Below, piece by piece: positions 55,086 to 64,000 of a stretch of DNA of 64,000 nt (the first letter of the stretch is position 1; every line of letters starts with the position of its first letter). This DNA comes from CAVSUZ01 sp963791885. Lineage in GTDB: Bacteria > Pseudomonadota > Alphaproteobacteria > Acetobacterales > Acetobacteraceae. Both the position numbers and the translations under genes were made by a program. The notes beneath the pieces are model-generated. The model was not told the DNA's origin and ran no database searches. It saw only the letters and a program-made list of their open reading frames with translations. Where the stretch lies: contig CAWBUL010000006.1 of assembly GCA_963791885.1 (NCBI GenBank), positions 1,364,001 through 1,428,000 of the forward strand. The letters are read 5' to 3'.

Positions 55086-57152
55086 CTACAAAACGCTGCA
55101 AAGCCGCAGTGCATCCAGCGTCGCGGACTGTATGTTGCGGCTCGTAACCGCGTCGCCGATCCGATGGAGCTCGAAGCCATCGCCCTCCCAGGGCTGCGGC
55201 TTTCGGGAAACGAGCCGATCTAGGTCCGTCACGCCATCGTTGCGCGACCCTGAACGGAGCGTGTCGAAAAGCTCTCCGAGCGGAGCCGTGCCGTGTTCGA
55301 CGACGATTTGGCCCGCGCTCCTCTCCGCCCGTTCGTTGGTAAACATGTTACGCAGCACGGCAACCAGCGCGTTGCCGCGCCGCTCGACACGTTCCAACTC
55401 GTGGTCGAACAGCGTCGCAATACCCAGTTCGTAGATTCGCCGTTTCCAAATGATCCGTTCAGAATACCCCAGATCCTGCGCGAGTTGTAAGTCTATCGAC
55501 ACCAGCTCGACCTTGCGGCCTTGGGTCTTGGCCAGTTCCGCGACCTGTGGCGCCGGATGGCGCCCCGTGCCGTCATAAACCAGCACGTCGTTGCCCAAGG
55601 CAACGTCGCCAGAAAGGACATCGAGAAGGTCGGTGCAGTGTTCTGCTCCCACCAGCCAATCCAATGTGGGAACGCCGCCGGTCGCAATAATCACCACATC
55701 CGGATTCTCGCCCCGCACGTCGTCCGGTTCCGCATAGGCATTGAGGCGTACCGTCACGCCGAGGCGGTCTATCTCGCGCGCGCGCCAATCCACCACCCCA
55801 AGAATGTCGCGCCGCCAGCTCGCTTTGCCCGCAAGCAGCACTTGCCCGCCAAGGCGGGATGTCGCTTCGAAGAGCACGACTTGGTGCCCCCGTTCGGCGG
55901 AGACCCGCGCAGCCTCCAGACCGGCCGGACCGCCGCCCACCACGACGATCTTCCGTCCGGTGCGCGCCGCGCGTTCGATAATGTGCGGTAATTGTGCTTC
56001 CCGGCCGGTCGCCGGATTGTGCAGGCAGGTGGGCCGGGCGTCGCCTTGGCAATGGGTCGCTCCGACGCAAGGGCGGATACGGTCCTGCTCGCCACGTTCC
56101 AGCTTGTGTGCGATATGTGGATCCGCGATATGCGCACGCGTCATCCCGACCAAGTCCAGCAGCCCCTCGCGGATCGCATGCCGGGCGGTTGCCACATCGG
56201 CAATCCGGGCCGCATGGAACACCGGAGCGGACACGTGCTTCTTGAAAGCTGCGACCGGCGCTAGCCACGGAGCGATGCGCGACGCCATCCCCGGCATGTT
56301 GTCCACGGCCAGCGTGATCTCGGTATCCATCCGTCCGTAGATCGCGTTCCAGAAATCGACAGCCCCGGCTTTCTCGAAGATCTCCGCAATGCGAACGGCC
56401 TCGTCGAAGGACAAACCTTCGGGATCGCCTTCATCGACAACGAAGCGCATACCCACCAGGAATCGGTCGGACACGCGGCGTCGGATTTCATCGTAAACCA
56501 TCAGCCCGAAACGGCAGCGTGCTTCCGTGGACCCGCCGAATTCGTCGACCCGGCGGTTCGTCTTGGGCGACAGGAATTGTCCGATCAGATGACCTCCGGC
56601 GAGTGCCTCGATGCCGTCAAGGCCGCCATCCTCGCAACGTTTCGCCGCTGCGCCGAACGCCTTGACCACACGATCGATGTCATGTGTATCCATTTCGCGG
56701 GCGAAGCTGCGGTGCAGGGTCTCACGGCTGGGGCTGGGCGCTATCGTGGGCAACCAACTCCCGGCATAAGCTTCGCCGCGGCGGCCTAGATGGGTGATCT
56801 GGCACATCAGCGCCGCACCGTGCGCATGGACTCGGGCAGAGAACCGTTGTAGGTGCGGGATGATATCATCCACACCTACATTGAGCTGGCGAAAAACGTT
56901 GGGCGAGTCGACGGCGACGTTCGACGACCCGCCGAACATGGTGAGCCCGATCCCTCCCCGGGCTTTCTCCTCGTGATAACGCTGGTAGCGTTCAGTTGGC
57001 ATGCCACCTTCTTCGAGGCCGCAGGCGTGCGACGTACTGAACAGGCGGTTCTTGAGCAGGAGGTGCTTGATCCTGAGCGGCATCAGCAGCGGATCGCGAG
57101 GGGAGTTTCCTGGCGCCGCCGCAGCGGCGAGCTTGGCTTCGGATGTGGGCAT
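55086..57152 (-). CDS. NADH:flavin oxidoreductase/TMADH-DgcA-like flavoprotein
   Basis: 688 residues. N-terminal FMN-binding OYE-like barrel (PLRIKHLLLKNRLFSTSHA, ALMCQITHLGRRG), a Fe-S motif reading CVGATHCQG ... TCLHNPATG, and a C-terminal FAD/NAD domain (KIVVVGGGPAGLEAARVSAERGH). The architecture is that of trimethylamine dehydrogenase, 2,4-dienoyl-CoA reductase and dimethylglycine demethylase. In the Fe-S motif the usual second Cys is Ala. Oxidative N-demethylation or enoyl reduction is likely. Confidence 0.86.
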   Translation of the reverse strand: MPTSEAKLAAAAAPGNSPRDPLLMPLRIKHLLLKNRLFSTSHACGLEEGGMPTERYQRYHEEKARGGIGLTMFGGSSNVAVDSPNVFRQLNVGVDDIIPHLQRFSARVHAHGAALMCQITHLGRRGEAYAGSWLPTIAPSPSRETLHRSFAREMDTHDIDRVVKAFGAAAKRCEDGGLDGIEALAGGHLIGQFLSPKTNRRVDEFGGSTEARCRFGLMVYDEIRRRVSDRFLVGMRFVVDEGDPEGLSFDEAVRIAEIFEKAGAVDFWNAIYGRMDTEITLAVDNMPGMASRIAPWLAPVAAFKKHVSAPVFHAARIADVATARHAIREGLLDLVGMTRAHIADPHIAHKLERGEQDRIRPCVGATHCQGDARPTCLHNPATGREAQLPHIIERAARTGRKIVVVGGGPAGLEAARVSAERGHQVVLFEATSRLGGQVLLAGKASWRRDILGVVDWRAREIDRLGVTVRLNAYAEPDDVRGENPDVVIIATGGVPTLDWLVGAEHCTDLLDVLSGDVALGNDVLVYDGTGRHPAPQVAELAKTQGRKVELVSIDLQLAQDLGYSERIIWKRRIYELGIATLFDHELERVERRGNALVAVLRNMFTNERAERSAGQIVVEHGTAPLGELFDTLRSGSRNDGVTDLDRLVSRKPQPWEGDGFELHRIGDAVTSRNIQSATLDALRLCSVL

Positions 57153-57463
57153 CTAGGAATACGTCACCATTGGAGTTGCCGAGCTGGTCGTGTTCAAGGG
57201 CGCCAGCATGCTTCTGGACCAATCGGGTTGCAAGCTGGGACGGTCTCTGCAATCGCTCGTCGGTATTATGGTGAACAGACCAAGACGAACGGCTGCCGCG
57301 GACTAAACGGGGAGAGACGAGTCTGTCCGACTGTCGAAGTCCCCGGCGTGAGTAGGATCATCCGGTCGTAGTGCAGTGTCAGATTGTTGGTGACCGCGCA
57401 TTGCTCGCGCTACGCCAGGATCTCATCGAGATTGTCTGCTACAGTTCGGCCGCCGTTTTCGCC
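57153..57463. other. 311-bp interval between flavoprotein and aldolase genes
   Basis: No recognisable gene or promoter. Both neighbours run leftward, so the flavoprotein promoter is expected here, but no convincing -35/-10 pair is seen. Confidence 0.4.
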
Positions 57464-58228
57464 TTAGCGCGTCGAAGCGATCACCTTGCACGCCTCCAGG
57501 AAAACCAGTGCGTCCGCGCTGTAGCTGATCAGCCGTACCCCTTGGGCGAAAATGTCGCGCGCATAGGCAGCGTCGATCTTTGCCCCGACCGAGGTCATGA
57601 CATATTTCCCACGGCGTCGTGCCAGCTCGACAACCTGACGAAGCCCGCTCGCCATCGCCGGATGATCGAAATTTGCACCCGGAATGCCCAATGACACGGA
57701 ATAGTCGAAGGGGCCCAGGAACACGATATCGATCCCATCGATCGCCAGGATCGTATCCAGTTGGTCGATCGTTTCTTTCTCTTCCAATAGGGGGATCACG
57801 GTCAGCGCACGATTCGCGCTTCTGGTGTAGGCCTCCCAATCCGGTTGGCTGTAGTGTGCGGCGCGTATCGCCGGGCACGAACCGCAAATCCCCTCCGGGG
57901 CATAGCGCACGGCACGAACGGCGTCGTGGCATGACTGCACGGTGGCGTGCGGGATGATGATTCCCTGCGCACCGAGATTAAGCATCTTCTTGATCAGCCC
58001 CGCATCAACGTCTGGCACGCGTACGAACGGCGTAATACCGCCTGCGTCCGCGGCGCGGATCAAATGCGCGGCGAGTCCGAGATCGATCGGGCTGTGCTCC
58101 AGATCGATATTCACGAAGTCCATTCCCGCGCTGGCCATGCATTCCAAAATCATCGGACTGCCGGTGAAATGCATCATTCCGACAAGATTCCGTCCCTCGC
58201 TCAGTCTTTGTCCCACTTTGCTTATCAT
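57464..58228 (-). CDS. HpcH/HpaI-family aldolase
   Basis: 254-residue TIM-barrel class-II aldolase. GMMHFTGSPMILECMASAGMD, FVNIDLEHSPID, QGIIIPHATV and the metal-binding Glu/Asp in PLLEEKETI and VFLGPFDYSVSLG are typical of 2,4-dihydroxyheptenedioate aldolase relatives. Cleaves or forms 2-keto-4-hydroxy acids, releasing pyruvate. The start ATG overlaps the HyuA stop (ATGA), so it is the third gene of the hyu operon. Confidence 0.9.
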   Translation of the reverse strand: MISKVGQRLSEGRNLVGMMHFTGSPMILECMASAGMDFVNIDLEHSPIDLGLAAHLIRAADAGGITPFVRVPDVDAGLIKKMLNLGAQGIIIPHATVQSCHDAVRAVRYAPEGICGSCPAIRAAHYSQPDWEAYTRSANRALTVIPLLEEKETIDQLDTILAIDGIDIVFLGPFDYSVSLGIPGANFDHPAMASGLRQVVELARRRGKYVMTSVGAKIDAAYARDIFAQGVRLISYSADALVFLEACKVIASTR

Positions 58229-60261
58229 GGGAGTCCTCCCTCGCGTTTCAGTCTCAGATTGCCCCCTCGATCCACGGTGACGGTCCAGCCCGGCAGCACC
58301 ACAGTGGTAGCGTTCGCCTCCTCGATCACCGCTGGTCCTGCAAACGCATGTCCTGCGCCCAGTGCGGCGCGGTCGTACACCGGCCAATCGCTTTGAGCGC
58401 CTCGCAGCCATAATTTTCGCGAAGCGATGGGGCTGGGGCTGTCGGACGCCGGTGGAAGCGCCCGGGGCGAAGGCCTTTCCACCGGACCGACGACAACCGT
58501 GCGCAGGTTCACGATTTCGATCGCGCCTGTCGGATCTGCCTGGCCGTAGAGCCTGCGATAGACATCCAGAAACAATTCACGCAGCTCGAGCATGCCGGGC
58601 ACAGCGGCCGGCAAGCTGATTGTTATTTCGAATGCTTGCCGGGCATAGCGCATGTCCAGCGCATGCTCGAAGCAAATCCGCTCTTCCGTTGTGCCGGCCA
58701 CCATATCCAGGTTCCGTCCCGCCTTCTCCTGTTCGCTCAGTAGATTGCGGAGCTCGATTTCGTCGCATTCATCAAGGCGCTTGACGCAAGTACGGACCAG
58801 CTCTTGCCGGTAATCGGATGCTACCAGCCCCAATGCCGACAGATTCCCGGGACAGATTGGAACCAGGATATCGCGAATCCCCAATTCCTCACCCAGATCG
58901 CATGCATGCATTGGCCCGGCACCACCAAACGGCATCAGCGCGAAATCCGCCGGATCTCGGCCACGCTCGACGGTGATGGCCCGTACGGCACCGGCCATGC
59001 GCATCACCGCCAGCCGAACGATACCCTCCGCAAGCACTTCCATCTCAAGGTCAAGCCGCTTCGCGAGTGATGCGACGGCATCTTCGGCCAGCCGCCGGTC
59101 GGGTTTGATCGCACCCCCGAATGTGCGGTCGGTCCCAAGTCGACCAAGAATCAGATTGGCATCGGTGACCGTCGGTTCCGTACCACCGCGACCATACGAC
59201 GCCGGCCCCGGCTCCGCCCCCGCGCTTTGCGGACCGACCTTCAGAATGTCGTCCGCCTCGGCATAGGCGATGCTGCCGCCACCAGCGCCCACTGTATTGA
59301 TATCGTACTGCATCCCTTTCAGCGGATAGCCGGCAATGGCGGTTTCACTGACAACCGCCGGACGCATCGCTTCGATCACACAAACATCAGTGCTCGTGCC
59401 TCCCATGTCGCAGGTGATGAAATCGGCGAGGTCCGCCAACTCCGCTGTCCATAGCGCGCCCGCGACCCCGCCCGCCGGACCAGATAGAATGGTGCGCACC
59501 GGCAGCCGCCGTGCCGTGCCTGTATCCAACGTGCCTCCGGCGGAGCTCATCGTAACCAGACGTCCAGCGCACCCGGCGCGCGACAAGCTGTCATCCAACG
59601 CGCCGAGATAGTGATCCATCACCGGCATCAGGCTGGCGTTGATGACCGCCGTCGAGAAGCGCTCGTACTCGCGGAATTCCGGTACCACCTCCGCCGAGGT
59701 CGTGACGAACACCCCCGGCATCAGGCGCCGCAGGATGTCCGAGGCATGCCTCTCGTGACGATCGTCGCGCCAGCTATGCAGAAAGCATACCGCGACAGCC
59801 CGGGCTGCCCGACCGATGCGCTCGGCCGCCGCAGCTACTGCGTCCTCGTCCAGCGGCGTCAACGCAGCACCATCCGCCGTCAGGCGCTCGGCAATTTCGA
59901 TGCGTAGAGGCCGCGGGACGAGGGGCGCAGGCCGCACAAAGGACGGGTCATACAAACTGGGCAGCATGCGCCGCGTCCGCCCGATCTCCAGCAGATCGCC
60001 AAATCCGGACGTCGTCAGCAGAGCCACCGGCGCACCATGTCCCTCGATCAGTGCATTGGTCGAGACGGTCGTGCCGTGCGCCACGCGCCCGATGCGCTGC
60101 ACGTCGTCCGTGACGCTCCTCAGACCCGCCATCACACCCGTTGCCTGGTTCTCTGGCGTGGACGGTACTTTCCCGAGGGTCACCCCTCCATCGGGATCAA
60201 GCAGGACCAGATCGGTGAAGGTGCCTCCGACATCGACGCCGATGACCGACAGCCCGTTCAT
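58225..60261 (-). CDS. Hydantoinase/oxoprolinase A subunit (HyuA)
   Basis: 678 residues, ATP-dependent hydantoinase A. It opens GVDVGGTFTDLVLLDPDG with the actin-like phosphate-1 motif, and contains HGTTVSTNALIEGHGAPVALL, SGPAGGVAGALW, DMGGTSTDVCVI and MPFGGAGPMHACDLGEELG. HyuA acts with HyuB as an ATP-dependent ring-opening or carboxylase enzyme on hydantoins, 5-oxoproline, acetone or acetophenone. Stop/start overlaps link it to hyuB upstream and the aldolase downstream. Confidence 0.92.
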   Translation of the reverse strand: MNGLSVIGVDVGGTFTDLVLLDPDGGVTLGKVPSTPENQATGVMAGLRSVTDDVQRIGRVAHGTTVSTNALIEGHGAPVALLTTSGFGDLLEIGRTRRMLPSLYDPSFVRPAPLVPRPLRIEIAERLTADGAALTPLDEDAVAAAAERIGRAARAVAVCFLHSWRDDRHERHASDILRRLMPGVFVTTSAEVVPEFREYERFSTAVINASLMPVMDHYLGALDDSLSRAGCAGRLVTMSSAGGTLDTGTARRLPVRTILSGPAGGVAGALWTAELADLADFITCDMGGTSTDVCVIEAMRPAVVSETAIAGYPLKGMQYDINTVGAGGGSIAYAEADDILKVGPQSAGAEPGPASYGRGGTEPTVTDANLILGRLGTDRTFGGAIKPDRRLAEDAVASLAKRLDLEMEVLAEGIVRLAVMRMAGAVRAITVERGRDPADFALMPFGGAGPMHACDLGEELGIRDILVPICPGNLSALGLVASDYRQELVRTCVKRLDECDEIELRNLLSEQEKAGRNLDMVAGTTEERICFEHALDMRYARQAFEITISLPAAVPGMLELRELFLDVYRRLYGQADPTGAIEIVNLRTVVVGPVERPSPRALPPASDSPSPIASRKLWLRGAQSDWPVYDRAALGAGHAFAGPAVIEEANATTVVLPGWTVTVDRGGNLRLKREGGLP

Positions 60262-62213
60262 TGCGGCGCCTCGATTCGTCGCAGCGTCGTTGTCGCACCA
60301 GGGAAGGCTGCCAGCAGTGCGATGCCCTCCTGATCCAGCCCCAGCACGTTGTCGGGAACGTCATCGGAAAGCGTCACCCAGGCGCGGAGCGACGGTCCGC
60401 GTGTGGGAAGATCGACCAGATCACCCTCGGCCACACCAAGCCGGCGGGCCGTCGTTGGCCGGATAACAATCCGGCGGCGTCCGGTTATCGTGTCAACGCA
60501 GATGATCGGCACTTGCGGCAACGGGTCGTTCATGCCCTGGCGCCGACCGTCGCCATCAACGCCGTACACCTTCAGCGCCTGCTCTCGGGACACGTATCCG
60601 AACGCCACATCCCGCTGGACAAGCGCCAGCTCACGCTGAAGCGGATCGCCATATCCCCCGCCCCCGGCAGAACGCATGACGACAACGTCGCTCGTTTCGA
60701 GCGGAAACGCCGTCACCTTTCCCGGAAGCGGCGAGGGCTCGATCTCCACCCCGTTGCGGCGAACCGTGAATCAATTCCGCGCACCGCCAAAGCCTCCATT
60801 CACGCCATAAGGCGGGATTAGATTCCGGTCGGACAGCACCGAAAGACTCGCGCCGGGTGCCAGCACGCGCACTTCCCGCACCAAGCCAAGCCCGCCACGA
60901 AACTTGCCTGGTCCGCCCGAATCGACGCGCAGCGCGCAGCGTTCCACCAGCAGCGGCCATCGCAGTTCAATCGCTTCTGCCGGCTGGATTGACGACAGAT
61001 CGCCCTCGGCAAAGTTGCGAACAGCGTTATTCCCGTCTGCCTTTGCCCAAGCACCGGTACCGCCTGCCGGAAATTCCACGAAGGGTGGGCGGCCGGGCCA
61101 ACCGATCGTCGTGATGTTGGAGGCGCCCTTCAGATCGCCCACGGCTTTTTCTGCTACCGCGCGGCCGAGTGCGCCCATGACCAGTCCCTCCAGCGCCCGC
61201 CGCACCTCGCCGATCGCGCCACATGCCGCAGGAGGACGCGCATTCAGCATCGTTCCAGCGGGAACGACCACTTTCAGGGGCCGCATCGCGCCGGCGTTGA
61301 TCGGACCTTTGGGGTCCAGGAACGCCTTGGTCATTGTAAAGACGGCTGTGCGGGTGTGTGCCGGCCCGAGATTGGTCGGCGCCGGCATCTGCGGTGGGCA
61401 ACCGGTAAAATCGGCGGTCAATCCGTCTCCGGCCACCGTGAGGCACAGTTTCAGCGCCAGCGGTTCCGGACGCGAGCCGGTGTTGTCGAGGTGAACCTCG
61501 CAGCGATAGCTGCCGTCCGGCATCGCCCTGATGGCTGCGCGCATACGCTTTTCCGCGCGGTCCAGCAGCGCCGTCATCGCCTCGGCGACCGTGCCAACGC
61601 CCCAGCGGGTCGCAAGCTGCTGCAGCTTTGCCTGAGCGAGCAGGCACGCGCCCTCCATCGCACGGAGGTCGCCGCGACGATCTTCGGGTTCGCGCACATT
61701 GGCGAACAGCAGATCCAGCAGCTCCTCGGAATATGCGCCATGTCGGGCAACGCGCAGGGCCGGAATCCGAACACCCTCCTGGAAAATTTCCGTCGCGGTT
61801 CCCGCCAGGCTGCCGGGCACCATTCCGCCGATATCCTGCCAGTGCGCCATCACTCCAACCAGAGCCAACAGCACGTCTCCGACAAATACCGGCATGACGA
61901 GCACCACGTCGTTCAGATGCGTGCCGCCGCCATAGGGGTCGTTGAAGATGAAAGCGTCGCCATCCGCCAGAGTACTGCGATAGCGGTCGAGAATCGTCCG
62001 AGTTGACCACGGCAAGGACGAAAGATGCGTTGGCTGGTCTACTTCCGACGCCGTCATCAGTTCGCCGTCCGGCGTCATGATCGCGCAGGAGAAGTCATGC
62101 CCCTCATGCATCATCGGCGAAAAGGACGTGCGGATAACCGCGGTCCGCATCTCGCGCACGAAGGATGTCAGCGCCTCGGAAATCAGGGCCAGCGTGACAG
62201 TGTCGATGCTCAT
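60258..62213 (-). pseudogene. Hydantoinase/oxoprolinase B subunit (HyuB), interrupted by an in-frame TGA
   Basis: The first 480 residues (LTSFVREMRTAVIRTSFSPM, MTPDGELMTASEVDQPTHL, FIFNDPYGGGTHLNDVV, HWQDIGGMVPGSL, GLVREVRVLAPGASL) end at a TGA at 60773-60771 in GARN*FTVRRNGVEI. The same frame continues for 163 residues to the HyuA overlap, including AGGGGYGDPLQRE. Everything is collinear and in frame, so a single C-to-T change of a CGA (Arg) codon explains it. Without suppression the subunit lacks its C-terminal quarter. Confidence 0.88.
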
Positions 62214-62944
62214 GCGTGACGCCGCCCGAAGCCGTATACAAAGCGATATTTATCACCACGATAAACAGATTTACCGCTTAGAACCGGACGTCCGTCCTGA
62301 TCGAAGAAGGTGTGTGTCCGTGTCAGAACCGGTCGCCCGTTGCTCATCCCCAGCAGCCGCGCCACGCTGGCGTCGGCGGCAACCGCCCCGACCGCCACAT
62401 CCATCCCACCGAGTGCTGTGCCCAGCGCATTTTCCACCATGCGAACCGCGGACTGACTGGTCAGCGCAGCCGCGGGGATGGCGGTGCCGACACGCGCGAC
62501 CATCTGCCGGTCCTCCAGGCCGATGATCTCCCCGTCGACCAGACGCAGGCGCAGCAGCCGATAAACCGGGTCGCCCTCAGCGATACCCAAGCCGGCAGAC
62601 ATCGCAGCCGTTGCCGGCAACCCGATGAACTCCAACAGCTTGAAACTAACCTGCCCACCGACCGCCTGCATCTGCTCTTCGAAGGATTGCGGCCGCTGCT
62701 CCTCGATATGTCCCTCGATTCGCCGGTCCGCGACGAAAGTGCCCGATCCCATCCGCCGTACGATCAGACCCTCCGACATCAGCCGGGCAAGGGCCTGCCT
62801 CACTGTCGTGCGGGTGGTTGCAAATGTTCTGGCGAGCTCCGTTTCTGAGGGCAAACGGAACCCGGGCGGCGATCGGCCAGCCATGATTTCGGTCCGAAGC
62901 GTCTCCTGAATGCGGAAATAGAGCGGGGCGGTTGAAGCCGGCAT
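62210..62944 (-). CDS. GntR-family transcriptional regulator, HutC subfamily
   Basis: 244 residues. Winged helix-turn-helix (RIQETLRTEIMAGRSPPGFRL, ETELARTFATTRTTVRQALARLMSEGLIVRRMGSGTFV) followed by a UTRA effector domain (LEFIGLPATAAMSAGLGIAEGDPVYRLLRLRLVDG to YRGDKYRFVYGF). HutC regulators bind small molecules such as urocanate. It heads the leftward hyu operon and overlaps hyuB by ATGA, with its operator in the divergent promoter region. Confidence 0.92.
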   Translation of the reverse strand: MPASTAPLYFRIQETLRTEIMAGRSPPGFRLPSETELARTFATTRTTVRQALARLMSEGLIVRRMGSGTFVADRRIEGHIEEQRPQSFEEQMQAVGGQVSFKLLEFIGLPATAAMSAGLGIAEGDPVYRLLRLRLVDGEIIGLEDRQMVARVGTAIPAAALTSQSAVRMVENALGTALGGMDVAVGAVAADASVARLLGMSNGRPVLTRTHTFFDQDGRPVLSGKSVYRGDKYRFVYGFGRRHA

Positions 62945-62951
62945 CAGCGCC

Positions 62952-62981
62952 TTGACGTATAAACGTCTAGACAGGTAGCAT
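62952..62981 (+). promoter_or_regulatory. Promoter with two adjacent HutC-type operator sites
   Basis: TTGACG (62952-62957) and TAGCAT (62976-62981) form a rightward -35/-10 pair with 18-bp spacing. The spacer is GTATAAAC (62957-62964) directly joined to GTCTAGAC (62965-62972). The second fits the HutC consensus GTMTAKAC exactly and the first at 7 of 8 bases. The regulator starts 13 bases away, so autoregulation and control of the divergent gene are likely. Confidence 0.65.
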
Positions 62982-63022
62982 CCCAATCGAGCGAAGAGCA
63001 ACAAAGGTCTTGCGGAGGAACG

Positions 63023-64000
63023 ATGCAGGAATTCCGGCAGCTTGCGACCAGCGGCCTGCTTGGTTACGGCTTCCCCGAAGACTCTCTTGCGGCCGGCATG
63101 GCGCGCGATCCGCATATGATCGGTGTGGATGGCGGCTCGACCGATCCTGGACCGTACTATCTCGGCTCAGGCAAATGCGTGAATTCACGCATGTCCATGA
63201 AGCGCGACCTCCGGCTGATGCTGCAAGCCGCGCGTAGCCATAAAATTCCAATGGTCATCGGCAGTTGCGGCGGCGCCGGTGGTGAGCCGCATTTGCAAAC
63301 AGTCGCCGATCTGGTGCGCGAGATCGCGCGCGAAGACGGCATGCACTTCAAGCTGGCTGTCATCCATGCAGAGCAGGACAAGGAGTGGGTGAAACAGCAG
63401 ATGCGGGAGGGGAAGGTGAAGCCTTTCCGCAATGGGAAGACGCTCGCGCCGGAAACTGTTGATCGCGCGACCCGCGTTGTCGGGATGATGGGACCCGAGC
63501 CATTCATGGCCGCACTCGATTCCGGTGCCGATGTGGTTCTCGCCGGCCGGTCCAGCGATCCCGCGCCCTGGGCCGGATGCGCCATGCGTGCGCAATTTCC
63601 ACCCGGTCCTGCCTGGTATGCTGGCAAGATGCTGGAATGCGGCGCCACGGCGGCGCTGCCCAAAGGCCATGACTGCCTGGTGACGTCGGTTGATCGCGAC
63701 GGCATCGTGCTGGAAGCAACGAATCCCATCCGCAAATGCACGCCGTTCTCGGTCGCCAACCACAGCCTGCATGAGAATGCGAGTCCCTGCTTCCATACCG
63801 AGCCTGGCGGTCTGCTCGACACGTCGGACTGCAAGTTCGAGGCGGTCAGCGATCGAGCGGTCCGCGTCAGCGGGATGAAATGGACGCCGCAGCCCTACAC
63901 CGTGAAACTGGAAGGCGCGGAACTCGCCGGCTATCGCGCCATTACAATCTGCGGCACCCGCGATCCCATGCTGATCTCGATCATCGACGATTTTCTGGCG
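63023..64000 (+). CDS. AtuA-like family protein (acyclic terpene utilisation/DUF1446-type), partial
   Basis: 326 codons are visible before the window ends. GLLGYGFPEDSLAAGM, MIGVDGGSTDPGPYYLGSG, KRDLRLMLQAARSHKIP and MVIGSCGGAGGEPHL are the landmarks of the AtuA-related family often found beside hydantoinase genes. Biochemical role not settled in the family. GGAGGAACG lies just before the ATG. Divergent from the HutC-type regulator. Confidence 0.78.
   Translation, partial: MQEFRQLATSGLLGYGFPEDSLAAGMARDPHMIGVDGGSTDPGPYYLGSGKCVNSRMSMKRDLRLMLQAARSHKIPMVIGSCGGAGGEPHLQTVADLVREIAREDGMHFKLAVIHAEQDKEWVKQQMREGKVKPFRNGKTLAPETVDRATRVVGMMGPEPFMAALDSGADVVLAGRSSDPAPWAGCAMRAQFPPGPAWYAGKMLECGATAALPKGHDCLVTSVDRDGIVLEATNPIRKCTPFSVANHSLHENASPCFHTEPGGLLDTSDCKFEAVSDRAVRVSGMKWTPQPYTVKLEGAELAGYRAITICGTRDPMLISIIDDFLA

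Noticed and set aside
60771..60773. TGA in hyuB as a selenocysteine codon
   Set aside because: HyuB proteins are not known selenoproteins, the neighbouring sequence shows no SECIS-like hairpin immediately downstream that I could recognise, and a CGA-to-TGA change is simpler.

Overview
This window is GC-rich (roughly two-thirds G+C) chromosomal DNA of an alphaproteobacterium. The 41-residue L36 protein, the long-form hybrid malic enzyme, the glcDEF and thiOSGE operons, Tat-type binding-protein signals and many ATGA stop/start overlaps fit Rhodospirillales, most likely Acetobacteraceae; that placement is an inference. No rRNA, tRNA or CRISPR array was seen. The content is overwhelmingly catabolic and transport-related, typical of a soil or water heterotroph.

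Layout. 0-2 kb: a degenerate IS630-type insertion sequence with visible ends, then a hypothetical gene. 2-10.7 kb: a leftward operon of a class-III aminotransferase and a complete dipeptide/oligopeptide ABC importer, divergent from a cog3964-type amidohydrolase and a sulfotransferase-like protein. 10.7-16.7 kb: a broken secreted protein, an amino-acid ABC importer lacking an ATPase but carrying a class-V aminotransferase, a catalase-like peroxidase with cytochrome b561, and an unannotated rpmJ. 16.7-21.5 kb: glycolate oxidase glcD-glcE-(small membrane protein)-glcF-TPR. 21.9-24.7 kb: thiOSGE behind a clear TPP riboswitch. 24.8-31.2 kb: a disturbed stretch with a frameshifted malic enzyme, a DUF2478 fragment abutting a headless SDR, a Gfo/Idh oxidoreductase and a twice-frameshifted molybdopterin oxidoreductase. 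31.2-38.2 kb: an ABC-2 exporter, an enolase-superfamily enzyme and a polyamine-type ABC importer.

38.5-52.9 kb is the most unusual part. It holds two Rieske oxygenases, two 2-oxoglutarate/Fe(II)-type oxygenases (one lacking the usual co-substrate arginine), a PuuE-like deacetylase, an ACMSD-like amidohydrolase, a two-subunit TPP decarboxylase, an NMT1-like protein without a signal peptide, an FCD-type GntR regulator, and an amino-acid importer (again without an ATPase) followed by an AstE-like deacylase, a HisC-like aminotransferase and the second Rieske enzyme. A palindrome, ATCTGATCAGAT, recurs in both divergent promoter regions, and a good sigma-54 promoter lies before the importer. Together they suggest a nitrogen-controlled pathway for an N-containing, probably acylated or N-alkylated, compound.

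53-64 kb is a second catabolic block: a peptide-type binding protein, then leftward genes for a HutC-type GntR regulator, HyuB (interrupted by an in-frame TGA), HyuA and a HpcH/HpaI aldolase, with a TMADH/DgcA-like flavoprotein further left, and a divergent AtuA-like gene running off the end. The divergent promoter carries two adjacent HutC-type operator half-matches.

At least seven genes are interrupted by single-base indels or a stop, several in short G/C runs. Either the assembly has residual indel errors or this accessory region is decaying; both are considered in the findings.
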